This document shows positions 21,101 through 33,462 of a stretch of DNA of 64,000 nucleotides, piece by piece. The DNA comes from Asterias amurensis. Lineage: Eukaryota > Echinodermata > Asteroidea > Forcipulatida > Asteriidae. Under the pieces are notes generated by a model. The model had not been told where the DNA came from. It saw only the letters and a list, made by a program, of their open reading frames with translations, and did no database searches. Every line of letters starts with the position of its first letter. The first letter of the stretch is position 1. The DNA is taken from NCBI RefSeq assembly GCF_032118995.1, contig NC_092650.1, positions 6,572,001 to 6,636,000 of the forward strand, written 5' to 3'. Position numbers and translations under genes: made by a program.

Positions 21101-23338
21101 TATTAACACATTAATTTTTGAACTACGACCGACCTCCATACAAGCGCGCGATTGTACGTCTTCTTTACGTAAATTCGATCAAAACGAGATCGAACAAAAG
21201 ACCTGGAGATGTTCGCCCCTCATTATCGTATGAAGGGTTTAATTCACTGGGGGGGGGGGGGGCACTACATTAGTTGTATGGGTCTACTTTAACGTTTAGT
21301 AAGATGTGGCCCTTGTCGTCGTTTTTGTCCGCGATTGTTAATGTTTGTTCGACGAGGTTATGTTTGAACACTTGAAGGGTTTAATTCACGGTGGGTTACA
21401 CTACTTTAATTATATGGGTGTGTATGTGTCCCTTGTCGTGAGTCATTTTTCTCCCCGATTTTTAATTTTGTTTGAGGATGTTATGTTTGAACACGTTATC
21501 GGTGCTAGAATTTTGAAATAGGTCAATATTATGAACGTCAATATTATTACCGTTTTACTTTTGGAATTATGTAAACAAAGATTATCTTTTGATCTGTACT
21601 TTCTTGAAAGGGGAAACGTGCACATTATGAAGTTGTTTTTCATGGTTGTGAGAGGGGAGGGCAAATGCTCTCATCTGTTGCGATTAGTAAACGATTTTTA
21701 TCGGTTGTAGTAATGATTGACTGCATGTTGATTAACAATTTCTCTTCAATACTTTATTTATCGAAACAGGGGGTTCACGAGGTATTCACTGACTATGTTA
21801 AGAAACATGGAAAAGTCGTCGGGTATGTAAAAAAAAATGAAAATTGTTAAAAGACATTCATAAATACAAATACAGTTTCCTTAAAGCTAATGATGATTTA
21901 TTATACCAGAACCAACGCTCAAAATTCCGGTCACGTGACCCGTTCCGCTCACGTGACCCGTTTTCTGGGTATAGTTTGACCCAAAAGTATGTGTAAAAAC
22001 TACCAACAAAACTGTGCCAAACGGGCGCAGAATCTGGATCAAATCCCATTTTTGCACCAGTTCCCGTGTTTATCTGACCCATGGGTCAGCCCCCTTTGGA
22101 GTATGGAATACTGGTCATTTTTTACCCTTGAGATTAAAGGAGAGTAGTTTGTTTGAGAAGAAAAAAAGCAACAATCATGTCCATTGCCAAATAAACAGGT
22201 GAAATAATAACTACAAGAGACAACATACAAAAATGATCCGATGGGATGGACCACAGTTCATGAGATTGTCAAGGGTTGGTTGAAAACCACCGATAAAAGA
22301 AATTTAAAAAAGCTTCGTAACCAAAAAAATTATAAAAATACAACAGCAGCAACAACAACGACACCAACTTGCCTGTAAGGTAATTTCTGATGCAGGACTT
22401 CTAATAAACCCGACTTTTGTCCACTTATATAGGATGTACGACTTCAGACGTCCGGTCCTAATCATCTCAGATGCACACATTCTTAAGAATGTGCTTGTCA
22501 AGAACTTCTCAAACTTCTACAACCGCAGAGTAAGCTTATTTGCTTTGTTTACATTTAAAACAATTATCTTTTTCTTTTAACTTTAATTTTCTTTTAAAAG
22601 GAAGGTACACGTTTGGTCATTATACTCAAAAACAAATATTAACTTAAAAACTGACTTGGTAATGAGCATTGTAAAGTTGTTGGTAATAAAACAAATATTG
22701 TGGGAATAGCTAGAAGTATTTTATTCCCATTTGAAAGCACTCAAATTCGTCCAGCAAGGGTGTTTTTGTTTTTTTTCTTTCATCATTTTCTCAAAACTTC
22801 GATGAGCCCAAATTTTCACACGCTTGTTATTTGATGGTTATGATGGGATGCACCAAGTGAGAACACTGGTCTTTGACAACAATCAAACGTGTTCAATGCT
22901 TTAATAATTCTTGCCTAAAACGAACTTTACAAAATTGTGCACCACACTTCGCAAACAGTTTGAGAATACTGGTTTTGACAATTACCAAAGGTGTCCAGCG
23001 CCTTTAAAACCTTCAGACGAGGGTGCTTATAGGAAGACACTTGGTTTCCTTTGCGTCAATATCAACCTGCTGAACTCAAACACTTTTTCGCTCTTCACTA
23101 CTTGTTGAAATTACCCTATCATTGATGACTTGCGAAGACTCAATGTCTTAAAGACACTGGACACTTTCGGTAAACAGTATTGTCCAAAGGCCCACACTTC
23201 GTGTATCACAACTGATCAAAATAGGTCATCGGAGTCGGGAGAAAATAACTGGGAAAGCACACCCTTTTTCCACACGTTTTGCCGTGTCATGACATGGCTT
23301 TAAAGGAGATTATAGTTTCTGTCTTTTCAACCTGACTG

Positions 23339-23369
<31 letters not shown>

Positions 23370-24138
23370 GATATTTCCCATAAACCCAAAGCCCCTAAGT
23401 CGCGGGTTGACCATGCTTGAAAATGAAGAGTGGAAGGATGTTCGTAATGTCGTCACTCCGTCATTTAGTGCATCCAAGATGAGACTTGTAAGTAGGACTT
23501 TGTTTTAACAGGGTTTGTGTAGATTTTGTAATTTTAACCCACAGCTTGAACGGTTATGTCCACACGGAAAGAGTGTTTTGCGATTGGAATAAACAATCTG
23601 AGAAAATGTACCGTCAGTAACGCGTTTCATATGACATTTGAAATTATATGACAACAAAAATGAAGTAAATACTGCTTGAATAACAGTGTGAAGTAAAAAC
23701 CAAGGATACCAATATTTTGGATATTAATTTAAACTTGGAGTGAACCTAAATACGTGTACACACAAATAAAAGGTCCTTAATAAATTAATCTACCTTTTTT
23801 TACTCATGTTTTTAAATCCCCGACAATAATATGAACTTCAAACAATATTGGAAATGTGGACATCTCACTGTTCTTCACTTTAGTGGCAAAATGTAGATTT
23901 GTGAGTATCATTTGTGACTATGTCTTAGTTTGTAAAAATAACTGATCAAGTTTCATAGTTGTACGAGGGCCAGTGTTTAAACTTTCGCTCCATAGCTGTT
24001 TTGTCTTAAATACTTACCAGATGTCTTTCATGTTTTGTATAAACACCGAGATTTGTCAGTACGATCTACTCTGTACTTTTCCCCCAAACAGATATATTCG
24101 TTATCGGCGATGCAAATTGAACATCTATTATGTTTTGT

Positions 24139-24173
<35 letters not shown>

Positions 24174-27100
24174 TGTCAGTCACTATCAACGAAATTTGTG
24201 ATACGCTGGTGGCTAAGATCGCCAAGTCCCAAGAAGACGGCAAAGTTGGGGACTACAGAAAGTAAGTGTTGTTCTAATAAGAAGTGAAACTAAAATTAAA
24301 TCTTGAATAATGAGTTGCTTACTCTCCGAAAAGCATTGCTGCTGTGCTAAAGAGGGTGGGTCGCCAACACAATTGTGCGCTCTGTGCATGTGCTGTCAAC
24401 ATGGTGCTCATCTGATAATGTTTTAGTTAACTTGTCCTGAGAGAGATTATGAGTTCCTCCCCCCCCCCCCTCGTAAAGTTGGCGGTGTTTCTCTCCGGAA
24501 GCATTGCAGATCGGGTTGCAGTCACTGCAGTCACTCCAGGTAGACTGTTCCATATAGAAAGGTTTGCGGTAACACCATGTAATGACTATCTCTAATGAAT
24601 TGGGGGTGGTTCTGGAAAGAACCGTTGGTTTCAACTCGACGTTTCGATCAGTATGCTCTGATCGTCTTCTTGAGAAAAAAAGAAAAAAAAAAAAAGAAAA
24701 AAAAAAAGACTGTTTCAAATGTCGGAGTTGACCCACAGTGGTATTGCAAGCGGCGGAGAAAAATGTGTGTTTGTTTCAATTCGATAATGGCACTGAATCT
24801 GAGTATGACAACTCGTCACTATCTCTGACCCGATATCTAGTCAGCCTGACCCAGATACAGGGTCATTCTAACCCCAATCGAGGTCAAGTTTGATCGGGAC
24901 GTTTAGGGTGCGCGTCGTTAAATTATTCAAATGAAATTCAAAGTCTGCATTGCATGTCTTAGAGGCACTTGAAACTGTTGGTGATTACTCAAGATAATTG
25001 TTAGCATACAATCTCACTTGGTAACGAGCGATAGAGAGCAGCTGCTTTTGATGGTAAAATAAAACACATTGTGAGAAACGGCTCCCTCAACGTAGCTTTT
25101 GAGGAAGAAGTCATTGCTCACCAAAATTTCAAATTATTCGGGCCTGCATGAAGCCTTTTTACGCATCTAACAGACAAGCTCAACACAATATTGGGAAACG
25201 AGTGGGTTTTTTTTGTAGTGTTATCTTGCAACTTCGATGACTTATTGAGTGGAAATGTTCACATATTATTGTGATTGTATGCACGTTGGGATACACCAAG
25301 TGTGAATACTAGTGATGAAAACAATACTACCAATGGTATCCACAGTGTATTAAATGGACACTGGTCATTCCACGACTTTTCCACTGGCAATGGGAAACTT
25401 TACACTATCTGCCATTCACCAAGTGAGGGCGCTCTTCACCAGGTAATGTCAACAACTTAGGAATAGGAGAAGCATGAGTGACGGTCACTGACAGCAAATA
25501 CCTTGTGTTTTGCGTGTTTTTGATTTTGTATTTAGATTTAGCATAACACAATGCCAACATAAACCAAACTGTTCTGGAACAGGACGTACTGGACACGAGT
25601 TCCCCTATGAAAGCATGAGGTTTTGGGAGTGTTTCCTTCTGGGGTAATTAGCAAAAATTCCAAAATGGTGACCTACCAAAAAATGAGAAGAAATCTGAAG
25701 TTTAGTTGTATGACAATGTATCTGATTTAATTTTCAAGAGGCTGAGAGACTTCTAAATATTTTTTGAGTATTTTTGAATGTTTAGCATTTACCATTGTTT
25801 GCTATAGGAGTTGTGCACCCTTACCTGGTAGGTCTGCTGCCCTCTAGTGGCAGAGCTTTCAAAAAGTCTCCCATTAACAAGTAATGTGTTGTTCTTACAT
25901 AATGCTAGGATGTACGGTGCTTTTACTATGGACGCCATCGCTAGGTGTGGATTCGGTTTGAACGTAGACTCTCAGCATAATCAAGACGACCCGTTTGTGA
26001 AGCACGCAAAGAAAGCGTTTGACTTCAGCCTGTTCAATCCGGCATTCATGATTGCCTGTGAGTATTACATGTATACTGTTCGTAGTTCTATACACCAATT
26101 CAGGCGCGCAGTGTTGAGCACCGCGCGCCATTGCTGAGGTGTACATGTGCCTAGTTTTGTGCACAAAGACATGAGGAAGTCATGTTTTTTTATGGAAATT
26201 AAATGTTTTCCTCAACGACTTACACAATTTCCTTGCCAAGACATCATGATATACTTACGAAGATCACTGACCACAAATATTTGCAACTAAATAGAAACAT
26301 AATCATCTTGAAAACGGTGATTGTCTTATGTGAGTTGGGGGAAAAGACACGTAAACAGCATAAAAGTCGCTAAAATGCGTTACATTTTGTCAGAATGTCA
26401 GATTTTTACATTGTACTAAATACAAAAAAAATCAAGAATGTAGTACGTTATATCATGTAGCCATGTCAGGGAAATTGCATAGATTGTCGAGGAAGACATT
26501 CAAATTCCATAAAAAGTGAAAAGGAAGACATTCAACTTCCATAAACAGTGATAAGGAAAACGATTTTATCATGTCTTCATTCAACCAACTGCATAACTAG
26601 AAGCTTTAAATGGGCGAAGGTGGGAAAACATAGTGAACAAAGTTCGGATAAAAAAATTGTTGAACGAAAACATTTCGTTCAAACGAATACTATCAATGTT
26701 CTTCTCAAACAAAGATGTTGTTCCGGTCTTTATTTGCTCTCTCGCCTTTGAGAAGCTCCTTACACATCTCCTTCAAGTCCCTTCTCGGAAGTCCTCACTG
26801 GACCAATCATAACACAGATGAGCAACTTACGTCACAGCACGCTATTTTAAAGGAATCACTGTATCCAGTGGAAGACCAGTGACTGTCTTTATCATAAATA
26901 CAGGGGACCAGTCTATTCTGAATCCTGTGTCGTTTCAAAAGAGGGCGCTATCAGAAGTAGTTTGTACGCAGTTCGTTGTATGATGGGGCGGACAGAATCT
27001 CCTGCCACCACACACCGGTTGAACTTCATAAACCAAATCATGGAGCTATGGCAGTGAATGAAAGACATTTCAACAAACTCTTGAATTCACGCTAATTTTA

Positions 27101-28170
27101 ATTTAATGGTACATCTTTGTTTTGTTATTTCAGCTGCCTTCCCATCCACGGGGCCGCTACTGACTTATTTCAATTTCGGCACCTTCGATGTAGAAAGTGT
27201 GAAATTTTTCACTGGCGTGACTGACGCCGCTTGTAAATTGCGCAAGGAGGAAAGCGCTGACGCCTCGAAGGTAAAACTGATGAGGAATTGTAACTTGAAG
27301 TTATTGGATTGTGTACAATACACTCCTCTACATTCCAGGGTCAGAACTAGCAAAGGGGGTCCAACCGCCGATTGCACCCAACTGTTTCTTATACTTAGGA
27401 CTATTCTTATGACTTAGGACGAGTTCAGTTCCGTTATCGTATAGACGTTATGGCGCATTGGATGAGTTTTCTCGTCCTGACAGTGGGATTAATCACAGTG
27501 TGAAATCAACTGCAGTTCATTTAAGATCATCTTAGCTCTTAGTGAATTCGAGAGGGTCGTTTAATCACCGTAACAAGCTTACCCTCAACATAATATGCAT
27601 TCTTTTGAGCAACATGGTGAGCAAAATTCTCTGGAGTCTTCAATGGAAACTTTTCGCGGTTGATAGTTACGTCTTCCGTGCAAATAACTATAACATTATT
27701 CTTATTTTGTATGCGTATAAAGAACATAGACATGCTCCAGTTGATGATGAATGCGCACGCCGATACCGAGCATGAAGACAAGGGTACGGGCAAACGTCAA
27801 CCTCTGTCAACTGATGACGTCACGGCACAGGTAATTTATGTGATTCGCTTTTCGCTAGGGAATAGGGTTTTTTTTGTTAAGAATAAGCACTCACAATGAA
27901 AAGTTACGTCATGATATCTCCGAGGTACATAACATTATAGGAGAATTCTGTTTAAAGACACTAAGAATTCCTGTTCGAAGATTGTTTTTTTGTTTTGTGG
28001 AATAGGCTCCCTTATACTTGTACATTATCAGAAACGGCAGTTCAGTTATCTCATTTAAACCACTCTTAAAGATCATCTTTTTCAGCAGGTTTTCTAGCCA
28101 TTTAACCGTGCCCTAAGCACCTTAGTAACAAACTGTTTATTTTGGCGCTCTTTGAATAACTTTTAGTAGG

Positions 28171-28202
<32 letters not shown>

Positions 28203-30626
28203 CTAGTAATGGGAGACGATCCAACGCTAGGTGGCAGCAGACTTACCCAGTAAATTTTCATAGACCTTATTGCAAATACTCGGTACGCGCACAATAGACG
28301 TGGAATGAGGTGCATGCTGGTCTAGCTATATTAAAGCTATTCAATTTGATCGCTTGAGCAATGCTGATTGCGAAAAAGTCTATTATATACGTAGTTCTGA
28401 GCATGCGCTCCAATTAAGAGCAATGGCTTTACCCGGTAAGTCTGCTGCCACCTATCGTCCCAGAAAGTCTCCTATTGGCAAATAATATTATAATTTGTAA
28501 TACTTCCAGGCTATCTTATTCTTCCTGGCCGGGTATGAGACGACCAACACCCTGCTGTGTTTCGCATCCTATCTGCTCGCTACCAACCAAGACATTCAGG
28601 AGAAACTTCTGGCCGAGATCGACAGCCACGCTCCCACTAGGGACAACCTTGGCTATGAAGTCATTTCAAAGATGGAATACCTCGACATGGTGGTGAGCGA
28701 AACACTGCGCATGTACCCACCAGCAACCATGTAAGAAAGTTACACTCAAAAAATAAAAATGGTGTTTAAGATATCTTAAGATTTATTACGTCGTGGCTTT
28801 TTGACGGAGATATTCGTGAAAAAGAAGCTTCTGAAAAAGAAGATATACCTGGCGAAGAAGTCCATGGAAAGAAAGCTTATACTGGGAGATAAGGACTCTC
28901 AAAAACAACGACCTACTATTTTCGTTATAGATTTGATCGCATGTGTAACGAGACCATAACCTATGAAGGACTGACTATCGAGAAGGGACTGAATGTGTTC
29001 GTCAGTCTATGGACTCTTCACTATGATGAGGAATATTGGACAAACCCAACCAAATTCGATCCAGAAAGGTAAACAGTTTATTTAATCAAGGTCAAGAGTG
29101 ACCACGGGTAGATTTCACAAGGAGATTAATAGGACTAGTCCTATGTTATTACAACCCTTATTAACAGGCTGTAGTCCTAAAAACTAGGACCAAAACTTTC
29201 TTAATTTATGTTTCTGTAAAATCCACCAGAGTGTATTTAGGTTAAATTCAACAAAGCATACCTTATTTAAGTTTAAGTGTTCAGCTCAGGATGTTCAGCG
29301 TTAACTTGTTCAAACTTTTGGCTCAACAGTCAACTTTAGTGAAACCCTTTACGCAAACACGACCATGATGTTTTATCGTGGAACCAGTCAATCTGCCTCT
29401 TCTCACACATATCTGGCGTTGCTGGTTTTAGAACAAGAAGCCAGTCAAACAGCTTTCTCACACACTAACAACCTCTCTTCGGAACTCCTCTAATGCATAT
29501 TTTCCTCCGTTTTATAATCTCGACTGTTTTGAGAGCAATACAACTTCCTATGGTTCTAGCTTCCCGGAGTAAATTTCATACTAACTGTCTTGTCGTCGTA
29601 ATCCCTTGAGAATTGCTGTTATATGCGAGGGTGCATAAACAACAATCAAGCTATAGAATGACGATGATGCTCTCATTCGAGGGGTTCACTTGTTTTTGCA
29701 AACAAAAATAACAAGTTACTTACTTTAATAATGCTGTCGGTATGCTGGTCTCAGACCGGTTGGGCAGTGGTGGTTTTAGTGGAGGCAGACTTCCAAAGTC
29801 GGGGAATGTGTGCTTTGAAAACGGTTTACACCAACATCATGCAAAACAAAATGAAAACAAAACTTCACGACACCTATTTTCACCCCAAATTAAATTTCTA
29901 CCTCATGCCGTTTTCTTGCTTATTTACCCACCAGGTTCAGTGCTGAGAATAAGGACTCCATCATTCCATGCTCCTACATGCCATTTGGCTTCGGACCCCG
30001 TAATTGCGTTGGAATGCGCTTCGCTTTGTTGGAATCCAAGATGGCGCTGGTGCGCGTGATGCAGCAGTATCGCTTTGATGTCTGCGCAGAGACGGAGGTA
30101 ATTTATTTTTTGAAGGCACTGGTCATTATTGGTTATTGTTAAATAGTTGTTAGCTTAAGTAATTACTTGTTAACAATCAATGGAGAGCTGTTGGTAGTGC
30201 AAAACATTGTGAAAAACGACTCCCTCTGGAGTTTTCTCGAAAACTAAGTCACTTCAGAGAGAGCCTTTTCTCAATATGTTTTTAAATACCAACCTCTTCA
30301 TATTTACTCATTACCAAGTAAGTTTGTTGCTAATAATTATTTTGAGTAATAAACCAACAGTGTCCACTGCCTTTAAGTGCCTTGCTCAATGACACGTTGT
30401 GCATGGTGGTGATTCGAACCTACTCTAATGGTTCAGCCACTCGAGTCGGGTGCTCTAAATCGCTTGGCTATGACACACTGTAAAACATAATATTAATTTG
30501 TTTAATACCTCAATATTGATCAATAAATCTATGCTTGTTTATCTTAAACAGATTCCACCCACTCTCGGTAAAATGGGATTCCTGGCTCCGAAGACACTCA
30601 ATCTTCGTTGCTCACCAAGAAAGTAA
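18198..30626 (+). CDS. CYP3-like cytochrome P450, copy 1 (13 exons)
   Basis: Microsomal haem-thiolate monooxygenase of the CYP3 clan (CYP3A/thromboxane synthase-like); substrate cannot be read from sequence. Exons: 18198-18268, 20162-20258, 21770-21822, 22433-22529, 23371-23487, 24173-24261, 25909-26057, 27134-27270, 27723-27830, 28510-28730, 28931-29068, 29935-30097, 30552-30626. Phases agree throughout and give 504 aa, the usual CYP3A length. Seen: N-terminal membrane anchor (about 8-24); C-helix WKDVR (127-131); I-helix AGYETT (313-318); ETLR (370-373); FDPERF (422-427); haem loop FGFGPRNCVG with ligand Cys450. The proline-rich hinge after the anchor is reduced to GYIPIFGN. Exon 9 uses a weak acceptor (tataaag). 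Copy 2 on the opposite strand has the same exon structure. Confidence 0.95.
18958..19121. mobile_element. Family E foldback element in P450 copy 1 intron 1
   Basis: GGGTGCGTTCCTTTAGCTTT at left and the complement at right; centre pairs GGACGAACGTG with CACGTTCGTCC. An (AC)n microsatellite (19063-19080) has grown inside the right arm. Confidence 0.85.
19122..20161. other. P450 copy 1 intron 1, remaining part
   Basis: GT-rich and G-run low-complexity sequence near 19.9-20.0 kb; otherwise nothing recognised. Confidence 0.4.
20883..21098. mobile_element. Family H inverted-repeat element
   Basis: Ends GGGCC..., then TCAGAGAGCTGCTTGAACAG, and TTAAGCAGCTCTTTGAATGT...GGGCCCT-like at right. Diverged copy of the H family. 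Confidence 0.55.
21232..21498 (+). repeat. Two-copy tandem repeat, about 142-bp unit
   Basis: Both units run GAAGGGTTTAATTCAC ... CCCTTGTCGT ... TTATGTTTGAACAC. The copies are diverged, and one carries a G12 run. Confidence 0.7.
22598..22906 (-). mobile_element. Family B MITE in P450 copy 1 intron 4
   Basis: Left end GGAAGGTACACGTTTGG, then cttggtaatgagc block; right end decayed (caaacgtgttcaatgctttaa). Confidence 0.75.
23150..23308 (+). mobile_element. Internally deleted family C MITE
   Basis: Left end TTAAAGACACTGGACACTTT and right end ATGGCTTTAA are both present, but over half of the body is missing. Confidence 0.7.
23339..23365 (+). repeat. T27 tract forming the exon 5 acceptor
   Basis: Uninterrupted T run ending five bases before P450 copy 1 exon 5, so it serves as the polypyrimidine tract. 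Confidence 0.85.
24141..24170 (+). repeat. T30 tract forming the exon 6 acceptor
   Basis: Thirty T residues directly before the AG of P450 copy 1 exon 6. Confidence 0.85.
24596..24676 (-). ncRNA. GAAAC stem-loop, degenerate hammerhead-like fragment
   Basis: On the - strand GACGA-TCAG-loop-CTGATC-GAAACGTCGAG repeats the layout seen at 41890-41930, but the leading CUGA of a hammerhead core is not preserved. Probably a retroelement fragment. Confidence 0.3.
24960..25356 (-). mobile_element. Family A-like MITE in P450 copy 1 intron 6
   Basis: Diverged reverse copy containing cttggtaacgagcgatag and the gatacaccaagtg block; termini decayed. Confidence 0.7.
25828..25885 (+). repeat. Arm of the GGTAAGTCTGCTGCC element
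   Basis: GGTAGGTCTGCTGCCCTCTA ... AAGTCTCCCATTA matches the arm at 28434-28486. Lies about 25 bp before the exon 7 acceptor. Confidence 0.65.
26058..27133. other. P450 copy 1 intron 7
   Basis: No repeat family recognised. Near 26.48-26.56 kb a short aaggaagacattcaa-type direct repeat occurs. Confidence 0.4.
28169..28201 (+). repeat. (GATT)n microsatellite
   Basis: Eight tandem GATT units in P450 copy 1 intron 9, touching the left end of the next inverted-repeat element. Confidence 0.85.
28203..28490. mobile_element. 288-bp terminal-inverted-repeat element before exon 10
   Basis: Left arm AGTAATGGGAGACGATCCAA through GGTGGCAGCAGACTTACC; right arm is its complement (GGTAAGTCTGCTGCCACCTA...). 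No coding capacity. Ends about 20 bp before the exon 10 acceptor. Confidence 0.75.
28510..28730 (+). CDS. P450 copy 1 exon 10: I-helix and K-helix
   Basis: Carries the oxygen-activating AGYETT motif and the ETLR salt-bridge motif in one 221-bp exon. Copy 2 has an exon of exactly the same length at 35633-35853. A terminal-inverted-repeat element ends about 24 bp before the acceptor. Confidence 0.93.
29069..29934. other. P450 copy 1 intron 11
   Basis: Contains short actaggac/tagtcctaa repeats near 29.13-29.19 kb. Nothing else recognised. Confidence 0.4.
29935..30097 (+). CDS. P450 copy 1 exon 12: haem-binding loop
   Basis: 163-bp exon encoding RFSAENKD through FGFGPRNCVGMRFALLE to the next junction. 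Cys450 is the thiolate ligand. Same length as the copy 2 haem exon. Confidence 0.95.
30108..30377 (+). mobile_element. Short family A MITE in P450 copy 1 intron 12
   Basis: Ends AGGCACTGGTCATTATTGG and CAGTGTCCACTGCCTTTAA with a shortened body of about 270 bp. Confidence 0.8.
30378..30480 (-). mobile_element. SINE head fragment
   Basis: On the - strand TGTGTCATAGCCAAGCG... and GGTTCGAATCACC, then CATTGAGCAAGGCACTT: the tRNA-like head and start of body of the SINE at 10491. The tail is missing. Confidence 0.65.
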
Positions 30627-30639
30627 GTAGGATCTTCTG

Positions 30640-30895
30640 AGGAGCTTGAAATAATAGAGCTGCTAAGCACAAACATTGTGCTCAGCATAAAATGTTTGCC
30701 TTGATAAAAACAGGATAACCCGACCGAATTTCTACGTGATTTTCAGGATGAGCAAACAACAGCTGAATACCAATAACAAGCAGTATGCAACAAATGCAAA
30801 TTTGTGTGGTAATCCTGTTATAGTCAAGGAAGATGTTCCATGCTTAGCAAATTATCGTGCGTAGCAGCTCTATGAAATAAGCCCAGATCGATCCT
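30640..30895. mobile_element. Family H element after P450 copy 1
   Basis: AATAGAGCTGCTAAGCACAA at left and CGTAGCAGCTCTATGAAATA at right. Internal gtgattttcaggatgagcaaacaacagctg block is shared with 33986-34225. Confidence 0.75.
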
Positions 30896-30926
30896 TGAAA
30901 AGGAATGTGTGCCTTTTTTTTTTTTA

Positions 30927-30932
30927 AATAAA
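30927..30932 (+). terminator. Candidate polyadenylation signal for P450 copy 1
   Basis: AATAAA about 300 bp after the stop, just past a family H MITE. If it is the real signal, the 3' UTR contains that MITE. Confidence 0.35.
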
Positions 30933-31616
30933 ACAAACCTTTGGAAATTCAATTTCAAAATGTGATAGTGTTTTTTTAGTTATCACCGATCATCTGGAGT
31001 GGTGTGTTTACACAAAGAAAAATCCGAAATTTGATTACACAATCTAAGAAACGTTTCTGGCAATATCGTTTTGTAATTAACATGGTTGCTTTGTTTTATT
31101 CTGATATTTTCTACATTCCGATTACTAACGTACTTTGGTTTTAGCCATGTGTAAGCACTGGACATATACCGAACCCAGTAAACAAAACATCACAGTCATA
31201 TTACTCTGGATTCGAACCCACGACCCATGTTTCGCATTACTTCGAAGTTAATGGTTATACAATTTATCTGTACAATGGTTAATTACTCAATTTATAATGT
31301 TTTGATACTTTACTTTTTAAACTTAAGCAGTCGAGTTGTACAAACTTATTCAAATATTATTTTTATCAAATTTGAGATAACGTAAAAATATTAAATATTT
31401 CAGTTTGATGTATCAAAATTCTAACTTTTATTTGGTTGGTCTTTAAAAGTCAAACAAAGTAATCATAATGGTGAATGTTTTACTAAAATGTTTAACAATA
31501 GACTTCCCTCCATTTTATGAATCTTAAGTTTAGTTTATTTGTTTGTCTACTTAAAACATAAAAGCAACAACAAACTACTTTTAATTATAGTAGGCCTAAC
31601 AATAGTATTTTTTTTA

Positions 31617-31996
31617 AACTGGACACTGTTGGAAGTTGTCAAAGACCAGTCTCCTCACTTGGTGTATCTCGTCATTATGCATTAAAAGCAAACCTGTGAA
31701 AAATTGAGCTCAATTGGTCGTCAAAGTTGCGAGATAATAATGAAATAAAAAACACCCTTGTCACACGAAGTGTGTGCATCCAGATGCTTGATTTCGTGAC
31801 CGCGAATTCTAATTCTAAGGTCTCCAAATTAAATTCGTGACAAGTACTTCCTTCTCGAAAACTACGTAATTTCAGAGGGAGCAAATTCTCACATAAGTTG
31901 ATACTATATCAACCTCTCCCCATTGCTCGTTACGTCGTAATGTTTTATGATAAACATTATTTCGACTATTTACCAATAGTGTCCGCTGCCTTTAAT
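31617..31996 (+). mobile_element. Family A MITE between the P450 genes
   Basis: Complete body; ends ACTGGACACTGTTGG and AGTGTCCGCTGCCTTTAA. Confidence 0.85.
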
Positions 31997-33058
31997 ATTT
32001 AGTTCAGAAGAGATTAAGTTAGATTAAGTTGTTGAGTGTACATGTAGTATGATTTTTGCCAAGGAAGTCTATGTGTTCATAGACAGCTTGCACAGACGCC
32101 ACATGATACGCAACAACGCCTAAAGTGTTTAACAATTTTGATTCGCAATCTTACGTCAAGTTTAGTGTACAACAACCACAGGGACCACATTAAAGTGACC
32201 CTATGCTGTCCTTCGGGCAAATTGATATTATTAAATGGCTAAAATGAGGAATCATTACAAAGAAAAGTTGTCTGGTGCATTCTAGTATTATTGTTTGTTG
32301 TTTGTTTTAAACGTTGGTTTTGTTTATGTCTATTTTGAATAGTCGCCCATCCAGGCATATACTTTTGCACAAGTAAGCGCGGTCATAATAATTATTATAT
32401 ACCTCACATATAGAATCCTCTAATCTGATTGGTTAAAAAGGAAGTCATGGAAATAGCTATGCCCGCTTTTTCTTTCAAGATGACGTCATATTGACTATGC
32501 CCGGCCCGCCCTGGAAAAAAATGGATCCGTCTCAACACACTGTATTTCTACATGTAGGTCGCGCAAGTGTTTGATGCGTTGTATACGTTCGTCGTGTCAC
32601 GGCGCGAACTACATGAACTATATAGCTGTGACCTTTATTCGCAGACGACCTTTCAACGTAGTTGTTTGTGTGGGAAATTTAATTGTTTGTGTTCATGCCA
32701 AACTCGCAACGTAAAAATGGCTGAAGCAAGATTTCATCTACGTCAACAGAAACATCAGGTTGATTCATGTGGTTGTTAATGAGCTTTGGATAGTCTTCAA
32801 AGATTTTTACGGCGTATTTTATCAGCTGCTTTATTGTGCTTTTGCTGTCGGCGGCATCTATTCTCTCGTAGTCGTATTAGGATTGTTATCCAGTGGTGTT
32901 GGATTGGTATTATTTTACCCGTGAATGCGAAATGAAAAACACGAAGCAATATTTTGGTAAGTTATTACACTTTATACATTTCAAAATCAAGGCCCAGTTC
33001 ATTAAATATTTTAACCAATTAGATTAGAAGAATCTATATTATTTGGTATATAAAAGTA
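31997..33058. other. Intergenic stretch between the convergent P450 genes
   Basis: Holds ctatgcccg/gggcatag words near 32.46-32.50 kb that pair with the palindrome downstream, so the palindrome may be the end of a larger repeat. No exon seen. Confidence 0.4.
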
Positions 33059-33214
33059 ATATTGACTGCTTAATATTCGGGGAACAGTTGAAATTATAGG
33101 CCCTCGGTGATGTCAAAACCATGACTATGCCCTCAGCTTCGCTTCGGGCATAGTCATGGTTTTGACATCACCTTGGGCCTATAATTTCAACTGTGCCCCT
33201 CATAGCAGTCAATA
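33059..33214. repeat. 156-bp near-perfect palindrome
   Basis: Two arms of about 70 bp (ATATTGACTGC...GACTATGCCC and complement) around a loop of about 12 bases. Lies 250 bp downstream of the P450 copy 2 stop. A few mismatches in the outer arm only. Confidence 0.85.
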
Positions 33215-33462
33215 TTTCAATATTATACTTCCTGCGAATGCGAACCAAATTGTTGTCTGCAACGGGGCAGTTGCAGTGATCAGGCAAACTAATCTATGGG
33301 TGTTTTATGTTTTTAACAATAGTTTCACACTAACACGATTGAGTGTTTTACTAATTATTTTCTGGCGACAGCTCGAAGTTTGATGCCGTCTTTAGGAGCT
33401 GAGAATGTAGTCTCGCAAAGATTGAGCGGAATCTGAAATTGACGAGAAAAGGCAACATAAAA

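Noticed and set aside
24347-24736. 129-codon open frame on the - strand
   Set aside because: Covers a phenylalanine-rich A/T-run artefact and the GAAAC stem-loop fragment; no protein features.
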